Part shown: piece after piece, positions 17,740 to 29,016 of the stretch
Layout: every line of letters starts with the position of its first letter
Position numbering within the stretch: the stretch's first letter is position 1
Source of the DNA: Mesostigma viride
Taxonomy: Eukaryota; Streptophyta; Mesostigmatophyceae; Mesostigmatales; Mesostigmataceae
Assembly (NCBI GenBank): GCA_009746045.1
Contig: RPFO01000648.1
Location: forward strand, 588,734 to 652,733
Reading direction: 5' to 3'
Length of the DNA stretch: 64,000 nt
Notes under the pieces: model-generated
Database searches by the model: none
The model's input: only the letters and a program-made list of their open reading frames with translations
What the model was told of the DNA's origin: nothing
Program-made: the position numbers and the translations under genes

Positions 17740-19640
17740 TTAAGGGGACGGTCCCGGCGCGAATATTTTTGCGCCGAAAAATTCGCGGTACCCGTCTGTA
17801 CCGTGAAAAAGTGGTGCACGGGGCGCGCACCCCTACTGGAGCTGGCCATGGCGACGTGGTTTCAGGCAGAGTAGAAAAAGATAGCTCGCGGAATGCAGAG
17901 AAACTGAGCGAATCTTAAAGACGATGAGTAAATGATACTACTTCGTAGCGGAGTTCGCGTTTTTTGCAGTGTCGATGATTTTATTGATGACCATCGCCAC
18001 GGGGGTCCAATCTGATGTTTTCGTCGAGAGGAATAAATTAGAATGCACGCTGGCGGCGGTGATTGTCAGGTTTTATGGGCTTTACCTAGCGTCAAGGATG
18101 CGTTTATATTGTTATTGGTAAAGCTTTAAAAAATTTGATGGGTTTCGGCAAGATTTCCGTCATGATCGGTAAGACACTCTCCAGGCTCGCGGGATGCGCG
18201 TCTTATTATTCCATGGAAGGTTGTTCTTTCTTGCGCCGCTGGGCGAAGGACAATTCCGGTAATGGTACGATCGTGTGATCAACGTGACCCTATGAATGTT
18301 TCGCTTCCTTTATGGGTTATCAACGCAAGTTTTCGGCTTCTTTCCGTGCAGTTAGCGCCAGGTATAATGCCATTCCGTGCTGCGCATCGCCAGATTCCTG
18401 GCACCTTTCAGTAGTTTTTATGTACGTTGCATGGCTGGGACGTGTCAAACCGTGACCGTGGCATATCGTCAAGTTGTCAGGGATTTGCTGAGTGGTTTCT
18501 TGGAAGGAGATTGCTAACAGCACTCAGTTTTGTGTGAATATTGACGCGGCCTTTCTTAGCAGAGGCTTCATTGTGGTTAGAGGCTCACAAGCTTGAGTTT
18601 GTTTCTTGGCAAACAATTGCGCTGGAAAGAAAGGTGGCAGTGGTTTTTCTGAGGGGCATACTGCATGGGTGGAACTGCACATAGGTAGGGGTTATCGTTG
18701 TCTTGTTGGCCTTTCTCCCACTAAAATGGGAGAGCCCTAATTCATATGCTAGCAAGGCAAGGTAACCATGGTAAGAAGCCTTGGCAAGCAGCATGTATCA
18801 TACTTCTGCTTTCTCTGTGGACTGTCTGTTGTTACCCTTGTTGGGCAATTAGTGGATATGGCTTTCTAGGGTGTGTTTGAGCTTGGTTTTGGGATGATGC
18901 CCACACCATAAACCTGGAATATGCTTTAGAAGTGTTGGCTAGGCATGTAGAGCTACCTGCCTCATTGTTGTGCACACACGCAACAGGTTGCCTGTGTCGA
19001 GGTAAGGCAAGGGCACATGACGTGCCCAGCCACCTCCTTGTACATTGTGATCGAATTGGGCATGGTCAGGAGCCTTTTGGATGGCATAGGAAGTGTTAGT
19101 GTGCCTTAATACTCACTAATGCCTTCCTTAGCGTCTGCACAGGTGGCCAACTGCCAAAATTAATAACTGCTACAGCTGAGCTCAGAATGCCACCAAACTT
19201 TGACAGTGCCTTCTATGGTCATCACAGAACTTGACTTGTGCTTTTCAGGCCTAATTGATGTGTTATGAGTGTGTATGGGGACGCCCCGCCTAAAAAAGCG
19301 TATTTTTGGCCCAAAAATTAATAACTCAAAGGGATGTGCTGATTTTGTTGATCCAATTAGGTAGAAACCATGTCCCATGACATTTTTATATGGGGTGTGC
19401 TTTTTTCATGCAACTGGTTCTCCCACTGTTCTGGGCAAGATGTGCCCCGGACAGCGTTTTTTTCTATTTTTAGCTCATAGCCGGTGTATGGCTGGGGGTA
19501 GTACCCCCAACAAGTGGTGGTATGCATGCCCAAACATCATGTTTATGGTCCCCAAACATCATTCAGTGGTTGTCAGTTGCATTTCTGTAGTTATTAGGGG
19601 GGGTAAGTTTTGATACATTTCCATGGGACCCTCCCCTTAA
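17740..19640. mobile_element. TTAA-bounded repeat, possible non-autonomous DNA transposon, copy 1
   Basis: Left end TTAAGGGGACGGTCCC (17740-17755) and right end GGGACCCTCCCCTTAA (19625-19640) are inverted repeats with one mismatch. TTAA at both edges fits a piggyBac-type target. No transposase frame exists. The right half (about 18540-19640) has a diverged second copy at about 27100-28225. Confidence 0.45.
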
Positions 19641-20904
19641 TCGATATGGCATGTAAAACGCTAGAAAAAATGCATGAATTTTCGCAGAAGATTAGTTGAT
19701 GACCTCATTTCATGGCGGAAAGTGTACGGTTTGCAATATCGCTAATTTCTTGAACGGCTACGGGCGCGGGGGTCCAGGATATAATTTCTCTTGCGGATAA
19801 TGAAATTTAATGCAGGTTTACGGCAGCGATTGTGAGGCAACGTAGGCTCTAAAGAGCGATCATGAAGCTAACGTCATGGTGTTGTCGAGTTTGTGCCGAA
19901 GCTTCCCAGTTTCTTTTACATTTCCGGCATTCAAGGTAAGAACCTACGCAGGCCTGCGCATGTCGCCTTCGACATATTCACGGAAGTCACACCTTCCCTG
20001 TTCGCCTGGACAATGGATGATGTCTTCATTGTTTGCACTTGCGTGCCAGTTTATGCATCAAACATTTCCACGCAGGCATGTGCATTAACGTCGGCCTTTC
20101 ACCTTTTTCTCGGGCAGTTTCCCTGCAGGAAGTGCTCCATTTCTTTCGGTTGCTTCGTCAGATTCCTAGCAATTTCGTACGATTTCGTGTAGTTTGTGGC
20201 TGGCATGCTTAAGGCACCGAGGTTCAGTTGTTGGTAATGTGTTGGCATTTGTTTTCCATAATCCTTTGGACATGAGCTTGCTCAGTGTCCATGTTCCCAA
20301 GAAAAGTCCTTATTTTAGGACCAGTTTGAATTAAAAAATATATGTGCAAAGCAGGGGGGGTGTCCGAAACAAAAATATCAGACACATACGCTGAAATTTT
20401 CCAAAAGTTGGCCCTTGGACCCTACCTACCTAGCACGTAGGCGCTATACCTAGCAAAACCCTGGGGTCCCAAGGGTTATAGGGGTCGACCTAGGGAGCAA
20501 AATGATCAGCTCCGCGAGCTCTACAGTTTGAGCATATTGGTGTGTGGGAAAATTCCGGTTTTCTAAAATGGGTCATTGGCCGGCGCGACTACGCGATACT
20601 GGCACGGCACGGCGCTGGATAGCCGAAGCCTTGTAGTGGTGGCAGACGGCAGCATACTTCCGTGCCTAGGGGCAGCACCATCTTGCGGGCAAACCCCCCC
20701 CCTCCTGTGGTCCTGCCAAAATTTTGACTGCAGATTTGGGTTCAGCTCGCCAAGTGCTATCAGTTTGTCCGTCAAACCGTTTCAAAATTCCGACCATACA
20801 GGGAGCTAGCAGAAATCCAAGTGTTTTGTTGTAAAAAACCCATATCGGCCCGGCACCCTACCTACCTACCCTTTAAGTTAACGGTTTTTGAGGCTCTGTA
20901 ACTT
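19641..20904. other. Non-coding repeat debris
   Basis: 19660-20220 resembles 17900-18300 (the GGGGGTCCA region and following), so it is probably a third partial copy of the same repeat family. 20220-20904 shows no gene. Confidence 0.4.
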
Positions 20905-23900
20905 CTAACCTAGAGACCCCCTGGGGTTGCGACCAGTGGCAAACATGCTTGTTTTCGCGAGATCTACTCGAATCCAGCGTCGTGTAACCCAAGCGTGCTT
21001 ACCCGCGATGCAGTGACGGAGGATGGTTTCAGACATCACATCTTCTACCACCACTGACTGAGTCTTGCCCTTAGAGGTCTTGGTAGACCTCAGCAGTAGG
21101 GCGCCCCGTTGAGCCGGCCCAAGCCGAACGTCAGGCTGGAGGCGCACATGGCCAACACGGAGGTTCAGCGCCTCCGAGATTCGCAGGTAATGGCGGAACA
21201 CGATGACAACCAGCAGGCCCGCAAGGCGCTGACCTTGCATGACCATCGTGCTGGCAAGTGCAAACGCCGCCTCCCATGGAATGGGAGGAGGGGCACGGGG
21301 GGGCACAAGTGTTTTCCACCCAGCGAGGACGCCACGGGCCAAGTCCCACCGCTTCACCATACCGGGATAATAAAGTTGCAACCCCATCAAGGCATTGACA
21401 CACACTTGGCGGCTGTACCCCCGAAAATGAGCCCAGGCGACATACGCACAAAATGTCTCCTCAAGGGTGTCAGCTCGTGACGATGACCCGTCCGCCCGCC
21501 CACCAGCCTCCCACCAAGTCAAGAGGGAATCAAGACCACGACGGTAGGCCAGCAAAGTAGCCGGCTTTACTTTCCCCTCTAGCAATGGAAGGTAGCTAAC
21601 AGGTGCAGGGGGCCCCGGGTTAGGATGGATGCCTTCCGCGGTCAGGTCGCGCACCCAGCCTGCCAAGAAAGTCGCCATGGATTGGCCGCGAGAAACGCCA
21701 TCGGCTGGTTGAAGTGCACTCGGCGTCCACACCCACTGGGAACGACTCCCCGTGGCGAGGGTCAGCGCGCACAAGCGGCGGCACTGCTTGTTGAGCTTGT
21801 GGGATGAGGACCGCCCCTTAGCCAAGCAGCCCAACGCCGCGGTGGAGTCCACCAACCTCACCACCCGCTTGCCTCGGTTTGCCAAGCTGCGCGCACTCCT
21901 CTCCACGCCCTTCACTGCAGCCCGCACCTCCTTCTCGTTGATGTGCATCCCCGGATCCCGCCAACGACTCCGGACCCCAACCCGCCATTGCTGGCTAGTG
22001 ATTGCTTGTTGCGCCCGCGCGCTCAGTGGCCTAGGGCCAGCGTAGGCCACCTCACTTGGTATGAGCAAAGTCGGGTACCCCCGCACCTCTCGTGCCCTCG
22101 CCAGCTCCGTCACATCGCCCGGCTCCATGGTTGCGTACACGACACCTTGCCCGTAGGTGGACGCGTCAGATGCAACCACCTCACGGGCCAAAGGTGCGCT
22201 TCGGTCAACCCTTAGCATGGGAGCCAAGGCCAGGGCACACTCTAACTCCTCCCGCACCCCGGCCCACAGCACCCAGGATCGCTGCCCCCACCCTTGCAGG
22301 CTGATGAATTTGAAACATTGCTGCCAAATGGACAAGCAGCTGCGGCTTAACATCTGCAGCCACAACCACCGCCCCAAGACGGCAGCCAGCCCCTCGGCCG
22401 TAGCTCGGCCTCGAGTGAGTATAGCCTGCGTGTGGGCGATCACAAGGTTGAGCTGCTTGACCGTTGGTTCCAGCACGCCGTTCCGTCGGTGCACCACCCC
22501 TAGGGCTTCTAGCTCGTCCCCTTCCAGGCTCGCCATCTTAGTCTTCTCCTTAGACGGCACAAGGTTGTTAGGGAGGTAGCCTTCCTCAATAGCGCGCGTG
22601 ATGAGCTGGTTCACCGCCTCGCAGGTCCGCCCGTTGCTGGCCACCAAGTCATCAATAGTGATGGACAGCATGGGGGCAGGGGGGTTTTCCAGGTCAATCT
22701 GAAGCTCCCCGGCGCGCTCCTCCTTGTACTCGATGGCCAAGCGCAGTGGCTGGCCACACTCGTCGCGCACCAAGGTGAGCTCACCTGCGCTTGAGAGGTA
22801 GTTGACCTGGCGCCTCGGATCCAGGGCACCGGTCATGTAGAGCACCATCTCATGGATGGCCTCCCCCAGCGCCACCGCATGGGAATGTCCCATGGCCAGC
22901 ACCTTGAGCACGGGCCACACCTTCCGCCTGGGCCCTGCCAGACCTACGCTAGTCGACCACACACTAGGAAGCCCTTGGTAGTCCCACCACCACTCGGGCA
23001 CCTCGATGGAATAGTAGTATGACACGAGGTCGCTCTTGGCGCAGTAGCACCAGCCTTTGATGTAGACCTCCACGAGGATGCCCAGGTGGGGTAGCAGGAT
23101 CTTGGGGGGGTCCACCCACAGCAGGTTGCCCAGCTTCCTGTTGACGATGAACCGAAGCTCACCCACCCCCTTGGCCACTCCAAAGCAGCCATCCACCCAC
23201 TTGGGCCGCCTCTCCCGGAACGCCACCATGCCCACGCCCGCTGCCCGGCTCATGAGCTTGCCCCATTCAGCCATGGAGCATCCCCGGCTGGGCTTGGGCA
23301 CATTCCAATACTTTGCGCTCGCCACGACCGCTGGCTTGATGCAGTTCTCTTCGCTGGCATATATCTCCCGCCAGCTCGGCCGCATAGCCAACAGGTCGAG
23401 CAGCCGTGCCTTCCCCGCCACCTCCGCCTTTGGTAGACTCACCGCGTCCGCGCGCAGTTGTTCATACTTATTCTGCTTCCCATATATTGCATCAGCACCT
23501 TCTTGCTCCTGGCCTGTCGCAACGCCCCCTACGCGGCGACTGTGCCAGGTGCAGTGCCTCTTGACCCTCGCAAGGGCCTCCTCCCTCCCCTTAGAGCACG
23601 CCCCTCTAGGGTTAGGAGGAGGGTCTTGCCCCCCTCCCCACAGCCAATTAAGCCAACGCACTACCTTGCATTGCAGTGTGTACTCGCGGTGGCGGCGCGT
23701 GGCACGCTGTCGCCGGCGTGCCGATCTCACCCTGCCCCACGCGGTGTACGCTGGCCTAAGTGGGTATGGCAGCGGGAAAAGGGAGCGGTCCCGCTGGGAT
23801 TCTATTTCCCTACTTGTTGAGCCTTGCTGAGCTTGTCCAAGAGGATGGCAGTTTGGAGAGCTGCCTTGACAGCCGGGGTGGCTGACAGTGCAGCCTCCTC

Positions 23901-23934
23901 CCCCAATGGCAGGAGGTGGCTGGCCACCTTCCAC
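20905..23934 (-). CDS. Tyrosine-recombinase retrotransposon Pol (RT, RNase H, recombinase), 3' truncated
   Basis: 1,009 codons. RT: ELRFIVNRK at 259-267, KSDLVSYYYSI at 300-310, GHSHAVALGE, and the catalytic TIDDL at 426-430. RNase H: D590 (VASDAST), E668, D696 (RLVDSTAALG), and D745 (PADGVS). A 2A-like GIHPNPGP follows at 768-775, then a tyrosine recombinase from about 785 with catalytic Arg919 (RISEALNLR) and a Lys block (TKTSKGKTQ, 951-959). After about residue 970 similarity to the related copy stops, so the HxxR and Tyr blocks are lost and the recombinase cannot be complete. The family is DIRS/PAT-like, known from Volvox and other algae. No methyltransferase domain is present. Confidence 0.87.
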   Translation of the reverse strand: MEGGQPPPAIGGGGCTVSHPGCQGSSPNCHPLGQAQQGSTSREIESQRDRSLFPLPYPLRPAYTAWGRVRSARRRQRATRRHREYTLQCKVVRWLNWLWGGGQDPPPNPRGACSKGREEALARVKRHCTWHSRRVGGVATGQEQEGADAIYGKQNKYEQLRADAVSLPKAEVAGKARLLDLLAMRPSWREIYASEENCIKPAVVASAKYWNVPKPSRGCSMAEWGKLMSRAAGVGMVAFRERRPKWVDGCFGVAKGVGELRFIVNRKLGNLLWVDPPKILLPHLGILVEVYIKGWCYCAKSDLVSYYYSIEVPEWWWDYQGLPSVWSTSVGLAGPRRKVWPVLKVLAMGHSHAVALGEAIHEMVLYMTGALDPRRQVNYLSSAGELTLVRDECGQPLRLAIEYKEERAGELQIDLENPPAPMLSITIDDLVASNGRTCEAVNQLITRAIEEGYLPNNLVPSKEKTKMASLEGDELEALGVVHRRNGVLEPTVKQLNLVIAHTQAILTRGRATAEGLAAVLGRWLWLQMLSRSCLSIWQQCFKFISLQGWGQRSWVLWAGVREELECALALAPMLRVDRSAPLAREVVASDASTYGQGVVYATMEPGDVTELARAREVRGYPTLLIPSEVAYAGPRPLSARAQQAITSQQWRVGVRSRWRDPGMHINEKEVRAAVKGVERSARSLANRGKRVVRLVDSTAALGCLAKGRSSSHKLNKQCRRLCALTLATGSRSQWVWTPSALQPADGVSRGQSMATFLAGWVRDLTAEGIHPNPGPPAPVSYLPLLEGKVKPATLLAYRRGLDSLLTWWEAGGRADGSSSRADTLEETFCAYVAWAHFRGYSRQVCVNALMGLQLYYPGMVKRWDLARGVLAGWKTLVPPRAPPPIPWEAAFALASTMVMQGQRLAGLLVVIVFRHYLRISEALNLRVGHVRLQPDVRLGPAQRGALLLRSTKTSKGKTQSVVVEDVMSETILRHCIAGKHAWVTRRWIRVDLAKTSMFATGRNPRGSLG
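21610..21633 (-). other. 2A-like motif in second recombinase retrotransposon
   Basis: The codons read GIHPNPGP, a weaker 2A consensus than the related copy's DVECNPGP (Asp and Glu replaced). It lies at the same place between RNase H and recombinase. Confidence 0.45.
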
Positions 23935-24856
23935 CCCCCCCTCCTTGCCCTTCCACCTGCAGCAAGGCCGCCACCACCCTCATTAGGTACTCCATGCCCA
24001 CAAGCTCCCCGGCTGCTGAGCCCAGCTCCTTGAGAAGGGTGTCCATGGCCAATGCAATGTTCATGACAATTTTCCTGTTCTCCATGTTCCGCCAATTTCC
24101 AGGCTTTACCGTCATGACCCACGACCGGATTCCCATCCCATTGTCGCTGGCGTCCTCCAACACCCCCGGCAGCACCCGCTCCGAAACCCGATATTTCACG
24201 CTCTTGGCTCGGCTTGGCAGCGCCACCCCTTTCGAGGCCTTGAAGTGGCTTCCCGCCCCCTCCATTCCTCCCAGCGCTGCCTTCAAACCTTGCATGAATT
24301 TCTCGGCTGCGACCTCCCCCTCCTCGTCCTCCTCGTCGTCCTGATTTTCGGTTTCCGGAGGTGCCCCAACGAATGTCGCCAACCTCGCCCTCATTTCCTT
24401 TCCGACAGCCCCCCCACCTGCCGAAACCTTGGCCGCGCCTTTCGGCTTGGCCATTTTTCGCTGCGCAGGTGTCGTTGGTGGCAGCGCCTGATCCTCCTCC
24501 TCGTCCGCCGCGAGATCTGCCACGGCCAGCAGTTTTGCCACCAACGTTCCGTTTGGGTCACGTGCGTCCAACACGTCGCCAACATCAACGTGATCGGCCA
24601 GCAACTGCACGACAGACTTCAGCTGGCTCGAGCTCCACGAGCTGGCGTCCGTCACCCAGTCCTCGGCACCGAAGACCTGCTCGACTGCCCCCACCGCCTC
24701 TGCGGGGCTGATGCACTTGGCGAGCAGAGTGGCGAGCTGCTTCTTTTTGGCGCTGAAGGCGACTGGCGCGTGACTGGCGGCAGCAGCCCGCGGTGTGGGC
24801 GTCCCGTCCTCCCCGCGCGCTGCCTGCCCTCCTGTAGCTTTGCGCCCCTTCGGCAT
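23810..24856 (-). CDS. ORF1 (gag-like) of the tyrosine-recombinase retrotransposon
   Basis: 348 codons starting MPKGRKATGGQ. It has an Ala-rich helical N-terminal part, an acidic run (QDDEEDEEGEV) at about 175-185, and a helical C-terminal part (NRKIVMNIALAMDTLLKEL). It overlaps the Pol frame by 125 bp in another phase. The position and size fit ORF1 of DIRS/PAT elements; no zinc knuckle is seen. The last about 40 residues may be out of frame. Confidence 0.6.
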   Translation of the reverse strand: MPKGRKATGGQAARGEDGTPTPRAAAASHAPVAFSAKKKQLATLLAKCISPAEAVGAVEQVFGAEDWVTDASSWSSSQLKSVVQLLADHVDVGDVLDARDPNGTLVAKLLAVADLAADEEEDQALPPTTPAQRKMAKPKGAAKVSAGGGAVGKEMRARLATFVGAPPETENQDDEEDEEGEVAAEKFMQGLKAALGGMEGAGSHFKASKGVALPSRAKSVKYRVSERVLPGVLEDASDNGMGIRSWVMTVKPGNWRNMENRKIVMNIALAMDTLLKELGSAAGELVGMEYLMRVVAALLQVEGQGGGGGRWPATSCHWGRRLHCQPPRLSRQLSKLPSSWTSSARLNK

Positions 24857-27055
24857 TGCTGCTCAGGGCCAAAAATGGCTCCGACAGTACAGGTTCGTCA
24901 AACCAGAGGTTCGTTTCCCCTGGCTTGCTGTCGCCGCCCTCGTGAAAAGAAAAGAGGCCGACCTTAGCTAGGTGGGTTTGTTTTTGTCCTTTTTTGCGTG
25001 TCATGCGGCCTTGGCCCGGACGGCATTTTTTCGCCACGCAAATGTTGCGTCTGAACAAATGACGCAATGTGGCGTTCTAATTGCCGGCAGCTTACGTAAG
25101 GCTGCCGGGGCTATTAGGTCACATATTGCGTGAGAGAAAGAATCTAGATCTAGTTAATCACTACGCCATGAGCCAAGAAACCTAGACAGTGGCAGGTTTA
25201 TATCTCAACGTAGCTCCTGCCACCTGGCCAAGAAAAACTGGCCAAAGCTTTGGCCACGACTGATCCGGATCAGGCCGCACCGGCCTCAAAAGGTATGTCA
25301 CGTGAACCCAATAACCTAGCTATAGCGGCTACCCTTCCATCTCACTATAAAGAAACTATGTTCAGAGAACCACGATTGTTTTTGGACACCCCCCCTGTGC
25401 AAAGATCAAATTTTGACCCTGGCATTTTTACCACTGACAGATAACACACTTTTTGAATTTTGGACAAAAACCTGGGTTCAAATAATTACATTTAGTGCCT
25501 GAATGGACCCTGGCCCATGGCAGGCCTCAAACCGCGAATTTGGTCAAAATGAGAATTTAGGACCAATAGGACCAATTAGTGTCAACGCATGACCATGCTA
25601 TCCACACGGTCCCTTGAGCATCTTACAAGCGCTAGGGGACCCTACGAGGCCTTGGGATGGCGGGGCAGCGTATAACAAGGCCATACCCTGCTGTGGCTGC
25701 CTCTATATATACGCGTGCTTAACGGTGTCACAGATGGTGCAGGTAATGCAATATACGGTTGCATGGTTGCTGAGGTTGCCCGGCTTGAACATGGCCCACC
25801 CCTTGCGGTAAACTTTCTCTAAGCATATGCCAAACCTTCTTTGACATCACGGACATGCTGGCCACCACCCAGCGATGAAAAAACATTGCATTTGCATTGC
25901 AACTAACACATGAATGCAGCCAAATCAAGTTACAGAGCAACGTTGTGCTAACATGCAACGCTTTGTGAGCGAATTCAGGGTGCATGTAACACGTAAACCA
26001 TATTGTATATACTGTCTGAGAACACCCTGAACGACTGCAGGCCATAGGACCATGGTTTATAACTAACACATGAGTAAAACTGCTCTTACGCATGTGTGTT
26101 TTAGCTGCAGCGGACGACGAAGATAGAGACGTAAAAAATTGTATGACGTAAACCAACTATGTGTGACAGTTATGTGCACAGAGAGCGTCCCCTCTTTTTA
26201 GGCATAGCTTACTGACTCAAAACACCACGACAGCGTTGCCAGTTACACTCATGATCTAGGGCACCCCGGCACGTACCTGCTACTTACGTCGCCTCATTCA
26301 GATGGTTGCAAAAAAGTCGCTGAAATCCGCAGCGAGGTCAGCTTTCCGAGAGCTGAGCGCACCAAAGCTGGCCAACCGGTTCAAAAATGATATAAACCAC
26401 GCTTGTGCTGCGTTCTAGGTCCAAGAAATACCGAAAGTGAAGACCTACAAGGTGCGCTCGCTGCCCAGCCTGAACGTCCCTAAAACATGGTCGACAATGG
26501 AAATCGGGCAAGAATATCACGGCCCAGGCGCTCCCATGTCAAATACTCCGTTTATAAACTCCATACTATAATCAAAATCGTCCACAAAAATTTCCTGGCT
26601 CGATTCGCACCACCATTGCTAATACACTAACATGTTTGTGCCAAAATCGACCCTCCGCGAGCAGGCGATCTGCGACCCATTTGTGTTGTGCCGCTGTGCT
26701 ACAGCGCTACACATAAAAACTTGCGCAGACAATTTCACAGCCTTTAAGCATAACTAACGACCTTTCGTTTTTGCTACTGGGCGCCCGAAATGATAAACGC
26801 ACGTGAAAACGCCGGCCACGATTGTCAGGTCGCCATATCCACCTCAGATCATTCCCGCACCCACTTTTTCGCTCCAAAATCGGTTATATTTTTGGTCGAG
26901 GTACCTACTTTCCCGCCATTATACCCGGTACCCGGGTACGGAATCCGGGTACCATGTGCCGGTACCACGGGTCGGGTACATCATGCCGGGTACGGTCCAC
27001 ATGGGGTACGGTCCATATAGTGACCCCCCCCCCGGTACCTCGGTTATAGTAAATT
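24857..27055. other. Intergenic, no gene recognised
   Basis: Contains a small stem (CCGGCAGC...GCTGCCGG, 25083-25107) and AT-rich unique-looking sequence. A degenerate GGGTAC/GGTACC-rich tract lies at about 26920-27045. No coding frame with family similarity was seen. Confidence 0.5.
26920..27045. repeat. GGTACC/GGGTACGG-rich low-complexity tract
   Basis: Short units such as CCGGGTAC, CCGGTACC and GGGTACGGTCC recur irregularly. Confidence 0.6.
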
Positions 27056-27092
27056 GGTCCTTAATTTAGGACTTTGTCCTAAATTAAGGACC
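27056..27092. repeat. Perfect hairpin, 17-bp arms and 3-base loop
   Basis: GGTCCTTAATTTAGGAC (27056-27072), loop TTT, then its exact reverse complement (27076-27092). Confidence 0.9.
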
Positions 27093-27099
27093 GTGGGAG

Positions 27100-28225
27100 G
27101 CTTAACATCAGACGCTTTGTTTTGTGCCGGATCTGACACGCCTGTTTTAGTAACGACATCCGGCATGTGCCTAGTGGCTAACAAGCTGGCATCAGCTTCT
27201 TAGCAAATTACCATGTTGGAAAGGAAGGTGAGAGTGGTTCTTTTGCTGGCCATACTGCATGAGTGGCATGGCATTAGATAGGTGTTTCCATTGCTCTCCT
27301 TGAGCTATAACCATAGAGACTTTCCTGCTATGTGTGCAGAAAGGCAGGCTGGATAGGATGTGAATGCTTGGCAGACGGCAGTATGACTTGCTGCCAAGTT
27401 TGCAGGCCGCAGTTGCCTCTATTGCTTGGGCAGTCTTTCTAAGGTTTTTGCACGTATGCTTGCTGAGTTCTTGGCATAAATGTACAAGGTAACCTTGGGC
27501 TGAGCATAGTGTATGCTCTCTTGGTGCATGTATGCCTAGCGATGGTGTTGCTATGCCCACGCTGGCAAGGCTGGCCATGCTGAGGGCAGGGGAGGGCAGA
27601 TGAGGTGCCTAGCCTTTTCTTATGTTGTGTGATCGAGTTGGGCATGTTTTGGGGCTTCTTGGAGGGAAAGCATCATGTCTAGGTGGCCTTATACACAGAA
27701 AAACCTCATTTAGCGTATGTTCAGGTTTTAGCACGCAAAAACCTTATAACTTGAGCTAGACTTGTCGGAATGACCTGGGACTTGGACCACAGCTGTCCCC
27801 CCGTTAGCCGGATTTTCGCTACATTTTGTTGCCTTATCTGAAGTGTTTATGACATGTTTAGTCCCAATGTCCGGTAAAAAAAGGGTTGTTTTGCGGGGAA
27901 ATTAATAACTGTTCAAGGTTTTGCCATTTGCATGATGTAAATAGCTCGGTAAGCTACAAACTCAGGGAACTATAGACGCTACATTAATTTTTGCCAACAA
28001 ATGTGTGAATTGGCTGGGGCATACCCAGCCCTAAATAGCGTCTTTTTCTATTTATAGCACAATATTGGCGTATTGATGGGGGTAGTACCCCCGACAAGTG
28101 CATGGACAACTCACCAGAGATGTTATTTAGTTCCCCCGACCATAATTTAGCATTGTGCAAATGAATTACAAGTGATGTTAGCATATGCCAAATTTTAAGG
28201 GTTTTGGGGTGCCACCTCCCCTTAA
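27100..28225. repeat. TTAA-bounded repeat family, copy 2
   Basis: Shares colinear similarity with about 18540-19640: the CATACTGCATG region, GTGATCGA(A/G)TTGGGCATG, AAATTAATAACT, GGGGGTAGTACCCCC, and the right end CTCCCCTTAA. It ends 87 bp from the stop codon of the helicase gene and so overlaps its likely 3' untranslated region. Confidence 0.6.
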
Positions 28226-28311
28226 TTGAATTGAATGGAAGAGATTAATTGAAGGGTCTTAGGCGTGCAAGGGCCCATTATCATTATAATATCCCCATTA
28301 TCATAATAATG

Positions 28312-29016
28312 TCATCCTGCTCCATGCAGCAAGAACCGAACTTTCTTCCTGCAGGTCACTTCCCCCCGCGAGGAAGAAGCTGCAGAGACCAGGCTGGTGG
28401 CCACGATGGGGTCACCTTCTTCTTTGGGCAGGCGGCGGCCGACACTCGCCATCACCGCAGCGACGTTCTCATGCTCATGCAGTGGTAGGCCGGGTTCGGC
28501 AGGACACACCACGCCTGGCGGCTGCGATACATGGCAGACAGCCATGTCCTCTCCGGCCGTCATTCCCATCAGCGTGTTGCGACCTGCAGCCCTCCTGAGT
28601 GCTAAGAACGGCACCGAAGCGCATGGAGCCAATGCATCGCCACCAGCGTGATGCACCTGTACAGTGCCAACGTCTACACTTGCCTCCAGGCCACCCATTA
28701 CCGCGCCGCCCCCTCCATGCTCCCATGCTGCTGGTGGCAATGGCCCGCCGCTCCACCCCCCGTTGAACAAACCTTGAGCATGGGCACGGGGGCGGTCATG
28801 AGGGGCAGCCGCGGGCGAGAGGGAGCCGCTGCCGGATTGCGGATCGCAGGTTGTGGCAGGACAGGTGGCAGCAGGGGTGGAGGTTGCGTGGGCGGCACCC
28901 TGATTGCTGCTGTCGACCGCCACGGTGACATACTCCAGGTTGAGCAGCACCGTGTTGCGCGACGTGAGCTCTGCCAGCTCGCGGTCACTCTTCACTGAGC
29001 GGGCGTCCGCGCCCTC
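28312..29016 (-). CDS. Helicase gene last exon V
   Basis: Encodes EGADARSVKSDRELAELTSR and NTVLLNLEYVTVAV, matching the homologues' C-terminal LL.L..V segment, followed by about 200 low-complexity residues ending KKVRFLLHGAG and TGA. A hidden earlier splice cannot be excluded. Confidence 0.75.
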   Translation of the reverse strand, partial: EGADARSVKSDRELAELTSRNTVLLNLEYVTVAVDSSNQGAAHATSTPAATCPATTCDPQSGSGSLSPAAAPHDRPRAHAQGLFNGGWSGGPLPPAAWEHGGGGAVMGGLEASVDVGTVQVHHAGGDALAPCASVPFLALRRAAGRNTLMGMTAGEDMAVCHVSQPPGVVCPAEPGLPLHEHENVAAVMASVGRRLPKEEGDPIVATSLVSAASSSRGEVTCRKKVRFLLHGAG

